Both the position numbers and the translations under genes were made by a program. Source: Erythrobacter sp. YJ-T3-07 (GTDB taxonomy: Bacteria; Pseudomonadota; Alphaproteobacteria; Sphingomonadales; Sphingomonadaceae). From it: a stretch of DNA of 64,000 bases. This document shows positions 34,724-44,137 of this stretch, piece by piece. The DNA lies in the NCBI RefSeq assembly GCF_015999305.1, contig NZ_JAEAGP010000001.1:1240001-1304000 (forward strand), written 5' to 3'. The number at the start of each line of letters is the position of its first letter. The stretch's first letter is position 1. The notes under the pieces were generated by a model. It ran no database searches. It was not told where the DNA came from and saw only the letters and a program-made list of their open reading frames with translations.

Positions 34724-35914
34724 ATGTCTGAGAAAATGCGCGACGCAGTTATCGTGTCCACCGCCCGTACCCCGCTTGCGAAATCGATTCGCGGGGCGTT
34801 CAACGCAACCCATCCGGTGCAGCTGGGGGCATGGTCGGTAGAGGCTGCGGTCCAGCGGGCCGGGCTCGACGGGGGCGAGATCGACGATGTCGTGTTCGGC
34901 GTTGCCAGCCAGGGCGGGGCGCAGGGGTTCAACCTGGGTCGCCAGGTCGCCTTGCGCGCGGGCCTGCCGGTGGAGGTCGCGGGCATGACGATGGACCGCC
35001 AGTGCTCCAGCGGGTTGATGGCGATCGCCACCGCCGCCAAGCAGATCATCGTCGACCGGATGGATATCTGCGTCGCGGGCGGCGTGGAATCGATCACCGC
35101 GATCCGCAGCAACCTGAACCCGCCGGCGCGCGACGAAGAGCTGCTGAAGATGCATCCCGACATCTTCATGCCGATGATCGGCACGGCGGAAGTCGTTGCC
35201 AAGCGCTACGGGATCAGCCGCGAGGAGCAGGACGCCTACTCGCTCCAATCGCAGCAGCGCACCGCCGCCGCGCAAGGATCGGGCAAGCTGGCGGACGAGA
35301 TCATCGAGGTCACCACGATGATGGACGTGAAGGACCGCGAGAGCGGCGAGGTCTCGAAGCACGAAGTCACCATCGCGATGGACGACTGCAACCGTCCCAA
35401 CACCACGCTGGAAGGGCTGGCGAAGCTCGATCCGGTGATGGGCGAGGGGCACACGATTACCGCCGGGAACGCCAGCCAGCTGGCCGATGGCTCGGCGGCG
35501 AGCGTGCTGATGGAGGCCGAGGTCGCCAAGGCGCGCGGGCTCGCGCCGCTGGGCCGCTATGTCGGCATGGCGGTCGCGGGCACCAAGCCGGATGAGATGG
35601 GCATCGGGCCCGTCTTTGCGATCCCCAAGCTGCTCGAACGCTTCGGTCTGAAGATCGACGATATCGGCTTGTGGGAGCTGAACGAGGCCTTCGCGGTGCA
35701 GGTGCTCTATTGCCGCGACAAGCTGGGCATTCCGGACGACAAGCTCAACGTCAACGGCGGCTCGATTTCCATCGGCCATCCCTTCGGCATGACCGGCGCG
35801 CGCTGCGTCGGCCACGCGCTGATCGAGGGCAAGCGGCGCGGCGTCAAATACGTCGTCGTGACCATGTGCGTGGGCGGCGGCATGGGCGCAGCCGGCCTGT
35901 TCGAGGTGCTGTGA
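34724..35914 (+). CDS. Thiolase (acetyl-CoA C-acyltransferase)
   Basis: Thiolytic cleavage of 3-ketoacyl-CoA. 396 residues, the standard length. The nucleophile Cys94 is in [10 protein letters not shown], His352 is in [11 protein letters not shown], and Cys382 is in [10 protein letters not shown] near the C-terminus, so the full catalytic set is present. The ATG at 34724 has AAGGA upstream. The acyl-CoA synthetase start overlaps its stop by 1 nt. It would finish the cycle begun by the acyl-CoA dehydrogenases and the fused hydratase/dehydrogenase. Confidence 0.95.
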   Translation: MSEKMRDAVIVSTARTPLAKSIRGAFNATHPVQLGAWSVEAAVQRAGLDGGEIDDVVFGVASQGGAQGFNLGRQVALRAGLPVEVAGMTMDRQCSSGLMAIATAAKQIIVDRMDICVAGGVESITAIRSNLNPPARDEELLKMHPDIFMPMIGTAEVVAKRYGISREEQDAYSLQSQQRTAAAQGSGKLADEIIEVTTMMDVKDRESGEVSKHEVTIAMDDCNRPNTTLEGLAKLDPVMGEGHTITAGNASQLADGSAASVLMEAEVAKARGLAPLGRYVGMAVAGTKPDEMGIGPVFAIPKLLERFGLKIDDIGLWELNEAFAVQVLYCRDKLGIPDDKLNVNGGSISIGHPFGMTGARCVGHALIEGKRRGVKYVVVTMCVGGGMGAAGLFEVL

Positions 35915-37665
35915 TGGCGAGCACCGCGAAACCCAAAGACCTCGCCTCCGCGATCGGCTGGACCCCGCCCGAAAACTGGCCCGCGCGCAGCCGTGCCGAG
36001 TGTCAGGCAATCCTGACCGCGCCGGGCATGCGGTTCGAGATGGAGGAGGTCGACATTCGCGGCGTCCCGACCCGCGTGTGGAAGAACGCCCCGCCGAACC
36101 TGCGCGCCATCGCGCTGCTCGGTCAGACGCACGGCGAGCGTGAGTTCATGATCTACCAGGGCGAGCGGGTGACCTATGACGCGTGGTTCCGCGCGGTCGC
36201 CACGCTGGCCCACGAATTCCAGTCTCTGGGCGTAGAGAAGGGCGACCGGGTCGCGCTGGCGATGCGCAACCTGCCCGAATGGCCGGTGGTGTTCTTCGCC
36301 GCGGTCACCATCGGCGCGATCTGCGTTCCGCTCAACGCATGGTGGACCGGTGGCGAGCTCGCCTATGGCCTCGCCAACTCGGGCACCAAGCTGCTCGTCT
36401 GTGACGAGGAGCGATGGGAACGGATTGCCGAACTGCGCGGCGAGTGCCCGGCGCTGGAGACCGTGCTCGTCACCCGCCATGAGGGCGATCTGGCCGGCGC
36501 ATCGCGGCTGGAAGACGTGATCGGCACTCCGACCGCTTACAAGGATCTGCCGTCCCGCGCGCTGCCCGAGGTGGAGATCCTGCCCGAAGACGACGCGACG
36601 ATCTTCTACACCAGCGGCACCACCGGCAAGCCCAAGGGCGCGCTCGGCACGCATCGCAACCTGTGCACCAACATCATGTCGAGCGGGTTCGGTGCTGCCT
36701 GCGCGGTGCTTCGCCGGGGCGAAGAAATCCCTGCACCGCAGCCCAAGACGACGCTCACCGTCATTCCGCTGTTCCACGTTACCGCGTGTTCCGCCGGACT
36801 GATGGGCTCTATCGCTGCGGGCAACACGCTGATCTTCATGTATCGCTGGGACCCGGTCGAAGCCTTCCAAATCATCGAGCGCGAGAAGGTGAATTCCACC
36901 GGCGGGGTGCCGACCATTGCCTGGCAATTGCTCGAACATCCCGAACGCAAGAACTACGACCTCTCCAGTATCGAGGCGATTGCCTATGGCGGCGCGCCCG
37001 CCGCGCCCGAACTGGTGCGCAAGATCCGCGAAGAATTCGGCGCGCTGCCCGGCAATGGCTGGGGCATGACGGAGACGATGGCGACGGTAACGGGCCATTC
37101 GAGCGAGGATTACCTCAACCGCCCCGACAGCTGCGGGCCTCCCGTCGCGGTCGCCGACCTCAAGATCATGAGCGAGGACGGCACCCGCGAATTGCCGACC
37201 GGCGAGATCGGCGAATTGTGGGCGCGCGGGCCGATGGTGGTGAAAGGCTACTGGAACAATCCCGAAGCGACGGCCGAGACCTTCATCGACGGCTGGGTCA
37301 GGACAGGCGACCTCGCCCGACTGGACGACGAAGGCTGGTGCTACATCGCCGACCGCGCGAAGGACATGATCATCCGCGGGGGCGAGAACATCTATTCGTC
37401 CGAGGTCGAGAACGTGCTCTACGATCACCCGGCGGTGACCGACGCCGCGCTGGTCGGCATCCCGCACCAGCAGCTGGGTGAGGAACCCGCCGCTGTCGTC
37501 CACCTTGCGCCGGGGACTAGCGCGAGCGAGGCCGAATTGCAGGAATGGGTCGCGGCCAGGCTGGCCAAGTTCAAGGTGCCGGTGAAAATAGCCTTTTCAA
37601 ACGAGACCTTGCCACGCAATGCCAATGGCAAGATCCTGAAAAAGGAGCTTTCGAGCTTCTTCTGA
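35914..37665 (+). CDS. Acyl-CoA synthetase (AMP-binding, ANL superfamily)
   Basis: 583 residues. It activates a carboxylic acid to its CoA thioester via an acyl-adenylate. The P-loop-like A3 motif is IFYTSGTTGKPKG (about 229-241). GWGMTETMATVTGHSSED gives the A5 region. WVRTGDLARLDDEGWCYIADRAKDMIIRGGENIYSSEVE covers A7-A8, and the C-terminal GKILKKEL holds the catalytic lysine. An N-terminal extension of about 60 residues precedes the fold. It would convert acids released by esterases to CoA esters. Its start overlaps the thiolase stop by 1 nt. Confidence 0.94.
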   Translation: MASTAKPKDLASAIGWTPPENWPARSRAECQAILTAPGMRFEMEEVDIRGVPTRVWKNAPPNLRAIALLGQTHGEREFMIYQGERVTYDAWFRAVATLAHEFQSLGVEKGDRVALAMRNLPEWPVVFFAAVTIGAICVPLNAWWTGGELAYGLANSGTKLLVCDEERWERIAELRGECPALETVLVTRHEGDLAGASRLEDVIGTPTAYKDLPSRALPEVEILPEDDATIFYTSGTTGKPKGALGTHRNLCTNIMSSGFGAACAVLRRGEEIPAPQPKTTLTVIPLFHVTACSAGLMGSIAAGNTLIFMYRWDPVEAFQIIEREKVNSTGGVPTIAWQLLEHPERKNYDLSSIEAIAYGGAPAAPELVRKIREEFGALPGNGWGMTETMATVTGHSSEDYLNRPDSCGPPVAVADLKIMSEDGTRELPTGEIGELWARGPMVVKGYWNNPEATAETFIDGWVRTGDLARLDDEGWCYIADRAKDMIIRGGENIYSSEVENVLYDHPAVTDAALVGIPHQQLGEEPAAVVHLAPGTSASEAELQEWVAARLAKFKVPVKIAFSNETLPRNANGKILKKELSSFF

Positions 37666-37728
37666 AGCCTGCTACCGGGCGCTTGAAACGCGAGTGTACG
37701 GGGCGGGAAATGATGCTGGGGGAAGCGG

Positions 37729-38961
37729 ATGGCGAATAAGCCTGACGTAACGAAGAAGTTCGGCGAAAAGCGCACCGCCATTGTGCGCGCCGCATCGGTG
37801 CTGATCAATGAAACCGGCGTTCAGGCGACCACGCTCACCAAGGTGGCGCGCGCGATCGGCCTGAACGCGACCAGCGTCACCTATTATTTCCCGCGCAAGG
37901 ACCAGCTGATCGTCTCGGTCTATGCCGAAACCATCGCGCTGCTGAAGGAAATGGCGCAGGAGGCGCTGGCCGAAGATACGCTCGAAAAACGTATCGCCAG
38001 GTTCGTCCAACTGCACGTCGCGTTGCGCGACCGCATTCGGCGGGGCGAGCAGGGGCTGATGGCTGCGCTGTCCGAAATCCGCTCGCTCGATCAGGAGCAG
38101 CAGGACGAATTGCTGTTCGCCTATCGCGAAGTGGTCAACGACGTGCGCGCCTTCTTCGGCGAGCCTGCGGACGAGAAGCAGCGCGCGCTCTTCTCTGCCC
38201 GGGCGCACATCCTGATCGAGGCGATGCTGTGGTGGCCGGTGTGGTCGCGGCGCTATTCGGTGCTCGATTTCCCGCGGGTCGAGACCAAGATCGTCGATAT
38301 CCTGTGTTTCGGCATCCCTGCGCAGCGTGGCGAGTGGAATCCGGTGGCCCTCGAAGATGACGGCTGGCGCGTTCGCGAGGATCGCCCGCTGCAGCAGAAC
38401 GACGAGTTCCTGCGCGCGGCGACGGTGATGATCAACGAACGCGGCTATCGCGGGGCATCGGTCAACCGGATTGCCGAAGCGCTCAACGTGACCAAGGGCA
38501 GCTTCTACCACCACCACGACGCCAAGGACGATCTGGTGCTGAAGTGCTTCCAGCGCAGCTATGATCGCCTGTCGAAGGTGCAGATGGCGGGGTACGATCT
38601 CGAAGGATCGTACTGGACGCGCCTGTCGAGCATCCTGAACGAACTGCTGCAATTGCAGTTCTTCGATTCCATGCCCCTGCTGCGCACCACCGCTCTGCAG
38701 GCGCTCGACAGCGAGACCAAGGTGGACGTCGTGATGCGCTCCAACCGCCTCGCGCGGCGTTTTGCCGGGTTCCTGATCGACGGGTTCGCCGACGGCTCGG
38801 TGCGGGCGATCGATCCGCTGGTCGCCAGCCAGATCATCATGTCCACGCTCAACGGCGCCTATGAGGCGCGGCGCTGGGCGGGCCGGTTCGACGATCAGGA
38901 AGAGGCGGTCGAAACCTATCTCTCGGTGCTGAGCGAAGGGATGCTGGCGAACCGCAGCTAG
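37729..38961 (+). CDS. Tandem TetR regulator with two DNA-binding domains
   Basis: 410 residues, twice a usual TetR protein. The first HTH domain is at about residues 13-60 (KRTAIVRAASVLINETGVQATTLTKVARAIGLNATSVTYYFPRKDQLI), followed by a ligand-type helical region. The second HTH domain starts near residue 224 (FLRAATVMINERGYRGASVNRIAEALNVTKGSFYHHHDAKDDLVLKCF), followed by another helical region. It looks like two full TetR units fused in one chain, which could behave as a pseudo-dimer. It is 63 bp downstream of the acyl-CoA synthetase gene and converges with the MFS gene, so it probably controls the acyl-CoA genes on both sides. Confidence 0.9.
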   Translation: MANKPDVTKKFGEKRTAIVRAASVLINETGVQATTLTKVARAIGLNATSVTYYFPRKDQLIVSVYAETIALLKEMAQEALAEDTLEKRIARFVQLHVALRDRIRRGEQGLMAALSEIRSLDQEQQDELLFAYREVVNDVRAFFGEPADEKQRALFSARAHILIEAMLWWPVWSRRYSVLDFPRVETKIVDILCFGIPAQRGEWNPVALEDDGWRVREDRPLQQNDEFLRAATVMINERGYRGASVNRIAEALNVTKGSFYHHHDAKDDLVLKCFQRSYDRLSKVQMAGYDLEGSYWTRLSSILNELLQLQFFDSMPLLRTTALQALDSETKVDVVMRSNRLARRFAGFLIDGFADGSVRAIDPLVASQIIMSTLNGAYEARRWAGRFDDQEEAVETYLSVLSEGMLANRS

Positions 38962-38972
38962 CGGCCCGTTCG

Positions 38973-40286
38973 CTAGACTGCCCCCACCCGGTGACGCGGC
39001 TCGCGCACCTTTACGATCAGCAGCCCCAGCGCCGCGATCTGCGCCGCAAGCACGATGAAGAACAGCGGCTGGAACCCGCTTACCGCCACCAGCAGGCCGG
39101 CAATCACCGGACCGCTCGCCGCGATCGCGCCTTCCAGCGTGGTGACGAAGGCGAGCCGCATCGGCGTGTCCTGCGGCTCCCCGAATTCGAGCACCATCGT
39201 GGTCGAGGCAAGCATCCAGCCCGATCCGCCGACGCCCAGCAGCACGAAGGCGGCATAGATCGGCACGGCGGTGCTGCCGAGGATCAGCAGCGTGACCCCG
39301 GAGACCGAACTGCACAGCGCCAGCACATAGATGATCTTGAAGCCGAAGCGGTCGCCCAGCGGCCCCCATAATACATTGGAGAGCGTGTCCGAGCCGAGGA
39401 ACACGAAGCTCAGCCCACCGATCAGCGCACCGTCGAGGCCCAGCTGCATGCCCGCATAAATCGTCCAGAACGGCGCGCCGACGCGGGCCATCGTGGAGAA
39501 GCACTGGACGCCAAGGAACCACGCGAAGTCGCGATCCTGCAACAGTTCGGGAAACTGGCGGATGCGCTGCATCATCGGCATTTGCGGGCGGCTGACCGGC
39601 GCGGCGGGCTCGCGGATCATGGTCTTGAGCACCACCAGCCCCGCGCTGGTCAGCAGGAAGGCGAACAGGAAGGTGGTGGCATAGCCATTGCCCAGCCACT
39701 TGTCCGCGATCAGGTAGTTGCCCGCTGCCCATGCGAGCAGCGCGGCGATCAGTCCGCCTGCGAAATTGCGATAGCCCTGTAACCGCCCGCGTTTGCGGAT
39801 CGGGATCAGCTTGCTCATCAGCATCTGGAACGCGACCCGCTGCGCGCCGGTGAAGAAGCCCAGCAGAACGAAGCAGGCGAAGGTCCCGATAAGCAGCAGG
39901 TTGCCGGTGAGGAAGTAGCCCGTCAGCGCCAGCCCCAGGATCATCAGCCGCATCATCGATCCCACGCCGATCGCGTAGGGCAGGATGTGGCTGCGATGCT
40001 CGATCCGCGAACCGCTGGCGATCGGGCTGATCGTCGCGCCCAGTTGCAGCAGCGCGGTGCCGAGCCCGACGGCGGCGGTGCTGCCGGTCAGCAACAGCAG
40101 GTAGGCGGGGATGATGGTGGGCGCGTAGATCAGCCGGAACCCGGTCATGCCCAGCACGCCATGGATGAAGTTGGCGGTGTAGTTCCGCTTCAGGTTCGCA
40201 TCGACAAAGCGCGCGTGTTCGGCCAGCGCGCGTCGCTGCGCGCCGGCCGTGTCGTCCAGTCCTTCGGGATCCTCGAGCGGATCCAA
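38973..40286 (-). CDS. Major facilitator superfamily transporter (last gene of the ACAD operon)
   Basis: 437 residues with about 12 membrane segments after a 30-residue charged N-terminus (LDPLEDPEGLDD...). The start is TTG at 40286, 4 bp after the upstream acyl-CoA dehydrogenase stop; no better in-frame start exists before the first membrane segment. MFS-like loops include LTSGSRIEHRSHILPY-type text (here IASGSRIEHRSHILPY) and LWGPLGDRFGFKIIYVLAL in the second half. It is the sixth and last gene of a leftward operon. The substrate is unknown. Confidence 0.82.
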   Translation of the reverse strand: MDPLEDPEGLDDTAGAQRRALAEHARFVDANLKRNYTANFIHGVLGMTGFRLIYAPTIIPAYLLLLTGSTAAVGLGTALLQLGATISPIASGSRIEHRSHILPYAIGVGSMMRLMILGLALTGYFLTGNLLLIGTFACFVLLGFFTGAQRVAFQMLMSKLIPIRKRGRLQGYRNFAGGLIAALLAWAAGNYLIADKWLGNGYATTFLFAFLLTSAGLVVLKTMIREPAAPVSRPQMPMMQRIRQFPELLQDRDFAWFLGVQCFSTMARVGAPFWTIYAGMQLGLDGALIGGLSFVFLGSDTLSNVLWGPLGDRFGFKIIYVLALCSSVSGVTLLILGSTAVPIYAAFVLLGVGGSGWMLASTTMVLEFGEPQDTPMRLAFVTTLEGAIAASGPVIAGLLVAVSGFQPLFFIVLAAQIAALGLLIVKVREPRHRVGAV

Positions 40287-40290
40287 GGTC

Positions 40291-41361
40291 TCAGTAGCCG
40301 CCCAGCGTTGCGAAGCGGTTCTTGAGGAAGCTGCGCGTGCCCCATGCCGCCTCCAGCACCCGCGCGCGCTTGAGATAGAAGCCGATGTCGTATTCGTCGG
40401 TCATCCCGATCCCGCCGTGCAGCTGGATACCCTCGTTGCTCATCGTGTGCATCACGCGGTTGGCCTCCGCCTTGGCGACGATGGCCGCGCGCGACACGCC
40501 TGCGCCGCTGTCGATCGCCTGCAGGCCTGCCTCGACCGCAGAACGCATCTGCGCCAGATCCGCGAACAGGTCCGCCATGCGATGCTGGAGCGCCTGGAAA
40601 GAACTGAGCACCTGATTGAACTGCACGCGCTGCTTGAGATAGGCGAGCGTCGTGTCGAACACGATCTGCGCCATGCCGAGCATCTCTGCGGCGGTCAGCA
40701 CGCGCGCACGGTCGAGCACTTTGTCGAGCAGGTCGTCGCCACCATTGGCCAGCTTGTCCGCCGCAGCGCCGTCGAACGCAATGTCCGCATGGCTGCGCTG
40801 GTCGGTCAGACGGCGGGTCGTCAGCGTCACGCCGTCGCCCTTTTCGACGAGATAGAGCCCGTCCTTCGCGGCGACCACGAACAGGTCCGCGCCATGCGCT
40901 TCGGCGACGAAGGCCTTGGTGCCGGTCAGCTTGCTGCCCGAGACGCTCGCCTCGAGCGTGTCGGGATCGTGATGCGGCCCTTCGTCGATCGCGAGCGTGG
41001 CGATGGCCTCACCGCTGGCGAGCTTGGGCAGCCACTTGGACTTCTGCTCCTCGCTCCCGCCGAGCATGATCGCGCTTGCGGCGAGGGTGGTGGCGATCAG
41101 CGGGCTCGCGGTCAGCGTCTTGCCCAGTTCCTCGACCACCAGACCGGCGGAGAGGAATCCGAAATCGGACCCGCCATGCTCTTCGGGGATGATGATCCCG
41201 GCCCAGCCCATTTCTGCCATCGTGGCGTAGGCCGCGCGGTCGAACGCCTCCGGCTCTCCGCTCGCGCGGACCTTGCGGAATTCGGTCACCGGGCTTTCGT
41301 TGGTCGCCCATTCGCGCGCCATGTCGCGCAGCATTTCCTGCTCTTCGTTGAGAACTGCCAT
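40291..41361 (-). CDS. Acyl-CoA dehydrogenase (shorter subunit type)
   Basis: FAD-dependent alpha,beta-dehydrogenation of acyl-CoA. 356 residues from the ATG at 41361, shorter than the adjacent dehydrogenase. MAEMGWAGIIIPEEHGGSDFGFLSAGLVVEELGKTL is the N-terminal domain; the C-terminal FAD region is IQLHGGIGMTDEYDIGFYLKRARVLE. The middle beta domain is poorly matched to FAD-binding consensus. The 31-bp spacing to a second, 402-residue dehydrogenase suggests a heteromeric alpha2beta2 enzyme like those acting on steroid or bulky acyl-CoAs; this is inference. Confidence 0.88.
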   Translation of the reverse strand: MAVLNEEQEMLRDMAREWATNESPVTEFRKVRASGEPEAFDRAAYATMAEMGWAGIIIPEEHGGSDFGFLSAGLVVEELGKTLTASPLIATTLAASAIMLGGSEEQKSKWLPKLASGEAIATLAIDEGPHHDPDTLEASVSGSKLTGTKAFVAEAHGADLFVVAAKDGLYLVEKGDGVTLTTRRLTDQRSHADIAFDGAAADKLANGGDDLLDKVLDRARVLTAAEMLGMAQIVFDTTLAYLKQRVQFNQVLSSFQALQHRMADLFADLAQMRSAVEAGLQAIDSGAGVSRAAIVAKAEANRVMHTMSNEGIQLHGGIGMTDEYDIGFYLKRARVLEAAWGTRSFLKNRFATLGGY

Positions 41362-41392
41362 GTCTTTATTTCCGTATCTTACTGTCAGTAGC

Positions 41393-42601
41393 TTACTGAT
41401 GATCGAGCATGCCGAGCACGCGCTTGGCGATGACGTTGTTCTGGATTTCGGTCGAACCGCCGTAGATCGTGGTGGCCTTGCCATAGAGCCAGGCGCGCAC
41501 GCCCTGCAGTTCGATCGGGCTGAAGTTGTCGCCTTCCCAGCCGAGGCCCTGCAGGCCCATGATCTTGATCGTCAGCTCGGCGCGTTCCTGACCCATCTTG
41601 GTGCCGAGTTTCTTGAGCGCGGAGCTGATTTCGGAGACGCCGCCAGCCGCCTTGCTTTCCTCGACCGCGCGGCGCGCGGTGTGGAGGAAGCTGGTCCAGC
41701 GGATTTCAAAATCGGCGATCCGGTCGCGAAGCACGGGATCGGCCAGCGTGCCGTCCTTGTTCACCCGGCCATACTTCTTGGCGATATCGGCAAGGCTGGC
41801 ACCCGAGCGTCCGCCCGGTGCAGCACCCGACAGGTTGGTGCGCTCGTGCTGCAGTAGGCGCTTGCCGATGGTCCAGCCTTGGCCTTCCTCGCCGACGAGG
41901 TTTTCCTTGGGCACCTTCACATCGGTGAAGAAGGTTTCGCAGAACGGGCTGGTGCCGCTGATCATGGTGATCGGGCGCACTTCCACTCCCGGCGAATCCA
42001 TGTCGATCAGCAGGAAGGAGATGCCCTTGTGCTTGTCGCTGCGATCGGTGCGCACGATGGCGAAGCACTTGTCCGCCCACTGGCCGCCGCTGGTCCAGGT
42101 CTTCTGGCCGTTGACGAGGTAGTGGTCGCCCTTGTCCTCCGCCATGGTCTGCAGGTTGGCGAGGTCGGAGCCGGCGTTGGGTTCGGAGTAACCCTGGCAC
42201 CAGCGGATCTCGCCGCGGCAGATCGGCGGGATATGCTCCTGCTTCTGCGCCTCGCTGCCATATTCGAGCAGGGTGGGGCCGAACATCATCACGCCCATGC
42301 CGCCGATCGGGTTGTAGGCGCCCGCGCGCGCCAGTTCCTCGTTGAGGATCGCCGCCTGTTTGCGGTTCAATCCGCCGCCGCCATATTCCTTGGGCCATGT
42401 GGGCGTGCCCCAGCCGCGCTGGCCCATCGCCTCGCGCCATGCCTGTTGCGCCGGGGTTTCCTTCGCGCCGCCTTCTGCCCCTGCCATGGAGAGACCTTTG
42501 CCCTTCAGCTCTTCGGGGAAATTGTCGGCAATGAACTGTCGCACTTCCTCGCGGAAGACGTCGACGCTGTCGCGCGCCTCGGGTTCAAGCTGGGTGGCCA
42601 T
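41393..42601 (-). CDS. Acyl-CoA dehydrogenase (longer subunit type)
   Basis: 402 residues, ATG at 42601 after AAGGAG. Canonical features: WPKEYGGGGLNRKQAAILNEELARAGAYNPIGGMGVMMFGPTLLEYGSEAQKQEHIPPICRGE, CQGYSEPNAGSDLANLQTMAE for the FAD/substrate region, and TTIYGGSTEIQNNVIAKRVLGM at the C-terminus. It is paired with the 356-residue dehydrogenase downstream and follows the GPH symporter gene at 47 bp. Confidence 0.93.
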   Translation of the reverse strand: MATQLEPEARDSVDVFREEVRQFIADNFPEELKGKGLSMAGAEGGAKETPAQQAWREAMGQRGWGTPTWPKEYGGGGLNRKQAAILNEELARAGAYNPIGGMGVMMFGPTLLEYGSEAQKQEHIPPICRGEIRWCQGYSEPNAGSDLANLQTMAEDKGDHYLVNGQKTWTSGGQWADKCFAIVRTDRSDKHKGISFLLIDMDSPGVEVRPITMISGTSPFCETFFTDVKVPKENLVGEEGQGWTIGKRLLQHERTNLSGAAPGGRSGASLADIAKKYGRVNKDGTLADPVLRDRIADFEIRWTSFLHTARRAVEESKAAGGVSEISSALKKLGTKMGQERAELTIKIMGLQGLGWEGDNFSPIELQGVRAWLYGKATTIYGGSTEIQNNVIAKRVLGMLDHQ

Positions 42602-42648
42602 GTTTGCTCCTTGGTCGGTCTGTTCGAAAGATTGGAAAATGCGGCGGA

Positions 42649-44124
42649 CTATTCCGCCGGTTCGGGAATCTCGTCGGCGTTGACGGCGCTCGCGCGGTCG
42701 CGTCGGGCCAGCTCTTCCACGTTCGCTTCGTGGCTTGCGCGGTCGATCCGGTAGGCGAACAGGAAGCCCGCGCCGCCGATGTAGAGAACGATCAGCGTGG
42801 GCACGTAGACCAGCGCCAGCATCCGCGGAATTTCCGGGTCGATCGTGCGCGGGTCGGAGCCTGGCACGATGCCGACGAAGGCCACCAGCATCCCGGCGGC
42901 GAACACGCCGAGGCCCGAAGTCGATTTCTGCATGAGGGTATTGGCCGCGTAGAACAGGCCTTCGGACCGGCGGCCCGTGCGCAGCTGGCTATCCTCCACG
43001 ATGTCGCCGATCATCGCGTGTGTCAGCACCGCCGAGGATACGCCGCACAGCTGGAACATCATCGAAAAGGCGAACACGCTGGCGACCAGGCCTGGATCGC
43101 CGTTCTCCGGCATCAGTCCGGCGAAGCGCAGCAGGTAGGGCGCGCTGCCGAACATCACCGCGAAGATCGCAAGGTAGAAGGCGGCGTTGCGCTTGCCCAA
43201 CCACTTGGAAACGATCGGCGCGAGGAACAGGGCGAAGAATGCGCCCGCCAGCGAATCCACCGTCAGCACGGCCAGCTGGGCGGAACTGAAACCCCAGAAA
43301 TAGGTCCCGAAATAGATGTTCAGGGCAGATGTCATGCCGACCGACATGTATTTGAGAACCCCGAAGCCCAGGATCGCGAGGAAGCCCTTGTTGGAAAAGG
43401 TCCGTCCCATCTGGGCGAGCGTCTTGACCGCGCCGATCTTCTCCGGCGCAGGCGGCATCTTGAAATATCTGACCCGGTGCAGCGTGCCGAAGCTCGACAG
43501 CAGGATCGCGCCCAGCATCAGCGCGGCCCCGACGATGGCGAAGGTTTCGTATCCGGCGGGGTTCAACTGGCCGACCGGGTATTCCTCCGTCGGCGCGAGG
43601 AACACCAGCAGCGTCAGGAAGGCCATGCCGACCCCGCCGAGATAGGCGAAGAAATAGCGGTAGCTCGCGATCGAGGTCCGCTCGTCGTAATTGCTGGTCA
43701 GCTCGGGCGCGAGGGCGGAGCTCGGAATTTCGTAGAAGGTGATGAATGTCCGCACGCAGCACCCGACCACCAGAATGTACCAGAATATCTGCGTATCGCT
43801 CATGCCGGAGGGCGGGAAGAACAATAACAGAAGGCTGGCCGACGCGGGCAGGGCGGAAGCGAGCATCAGCGGATGGCGCCGTCCCAGCCGGGTGCGGAGC
43901 GAATCCGACCACTGGCCCACGATCGGATCGGAGATCGCATCGACCACCAGCGCCACCAGGATCGCGAAGGAGACGAGCTCTGCCCGTACCCCCACGACCT
44001 GGTTGTAATAGAGCAGCAGGAAGGACCGGAAGGCGACGTCCTTGATGCCGTAGCCAATCGAGCCGGTGCCGTAGAGCAGCCTGGTGAAGAAGCCGAGTTT
44101 CGGTGCTGTAGGGTCGGTTACCAT
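42649..44124 (-). CDS. GPH-family (MelB-like) cation symporter 1
   Basis: 491 residues, about 12 membrane helices, of the glycoside-pentoside-hexuronide:cation symporter family. KLGFFTRLLYGTGSIGYGIKDVAF at the start, DAISDPIVGQWSDSLRTRLGRRHPLML (the family's conserved cytoplasmic loop) and LTSNYDERTSIASYRYFFAYLGG are typical. The adjacent gene encodes a paralogue with the same layout. In sphingomonads such carriers often serve non-sugar acids; here the dehydrogenase neighbours suggest an organic acid or acyl compound as substrate. Confidence 0.88.
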   Translation of the reverse strand: MVTDPTAPKLGFFTRLLYGTGSIGYGIKDVAFRSFLLLYYNQVVGVRAELVSFAILVALVVDAISDPIVGQWSDSLRTRLGRRHPLMLASALPASASLLLLFFPPSGMSDTQIFWYILVVGCCVRTFITFYEIPSSALAPELTSNYDERTSIASYRYFFAYLGGVGMAFLTLLVFLAPTEEYPVGQLNPAGYETFAIVGAALMLGAILLSSFGTLHRVRYFKMPPAPEKIGAVKTLAQMGRTFSNKGFLAILGFGVLKYMSVGMTSALNIYFGTYFWGFSSAQLAVLTVDSLAGAFFALFLAPIVSKWLGKRNAAFYLAIFAVMFGSAPYLLRFAGLMPENGDPGLVASVFAFSMMFQLCGVSSAVLTHAMIGDIVEDSQLRTGRRSEGLFYAANTLMQKSTSGLGVFAAGMLVAFVGIVPGSDPRTIDPEIPRMLALVYVPTLIVLYIGGAGFLFAYRIDRASHEANVEELARRDRASAVNADEIPEPAE

Positions 44125-44137
44125 GGCGTAATCCTTC

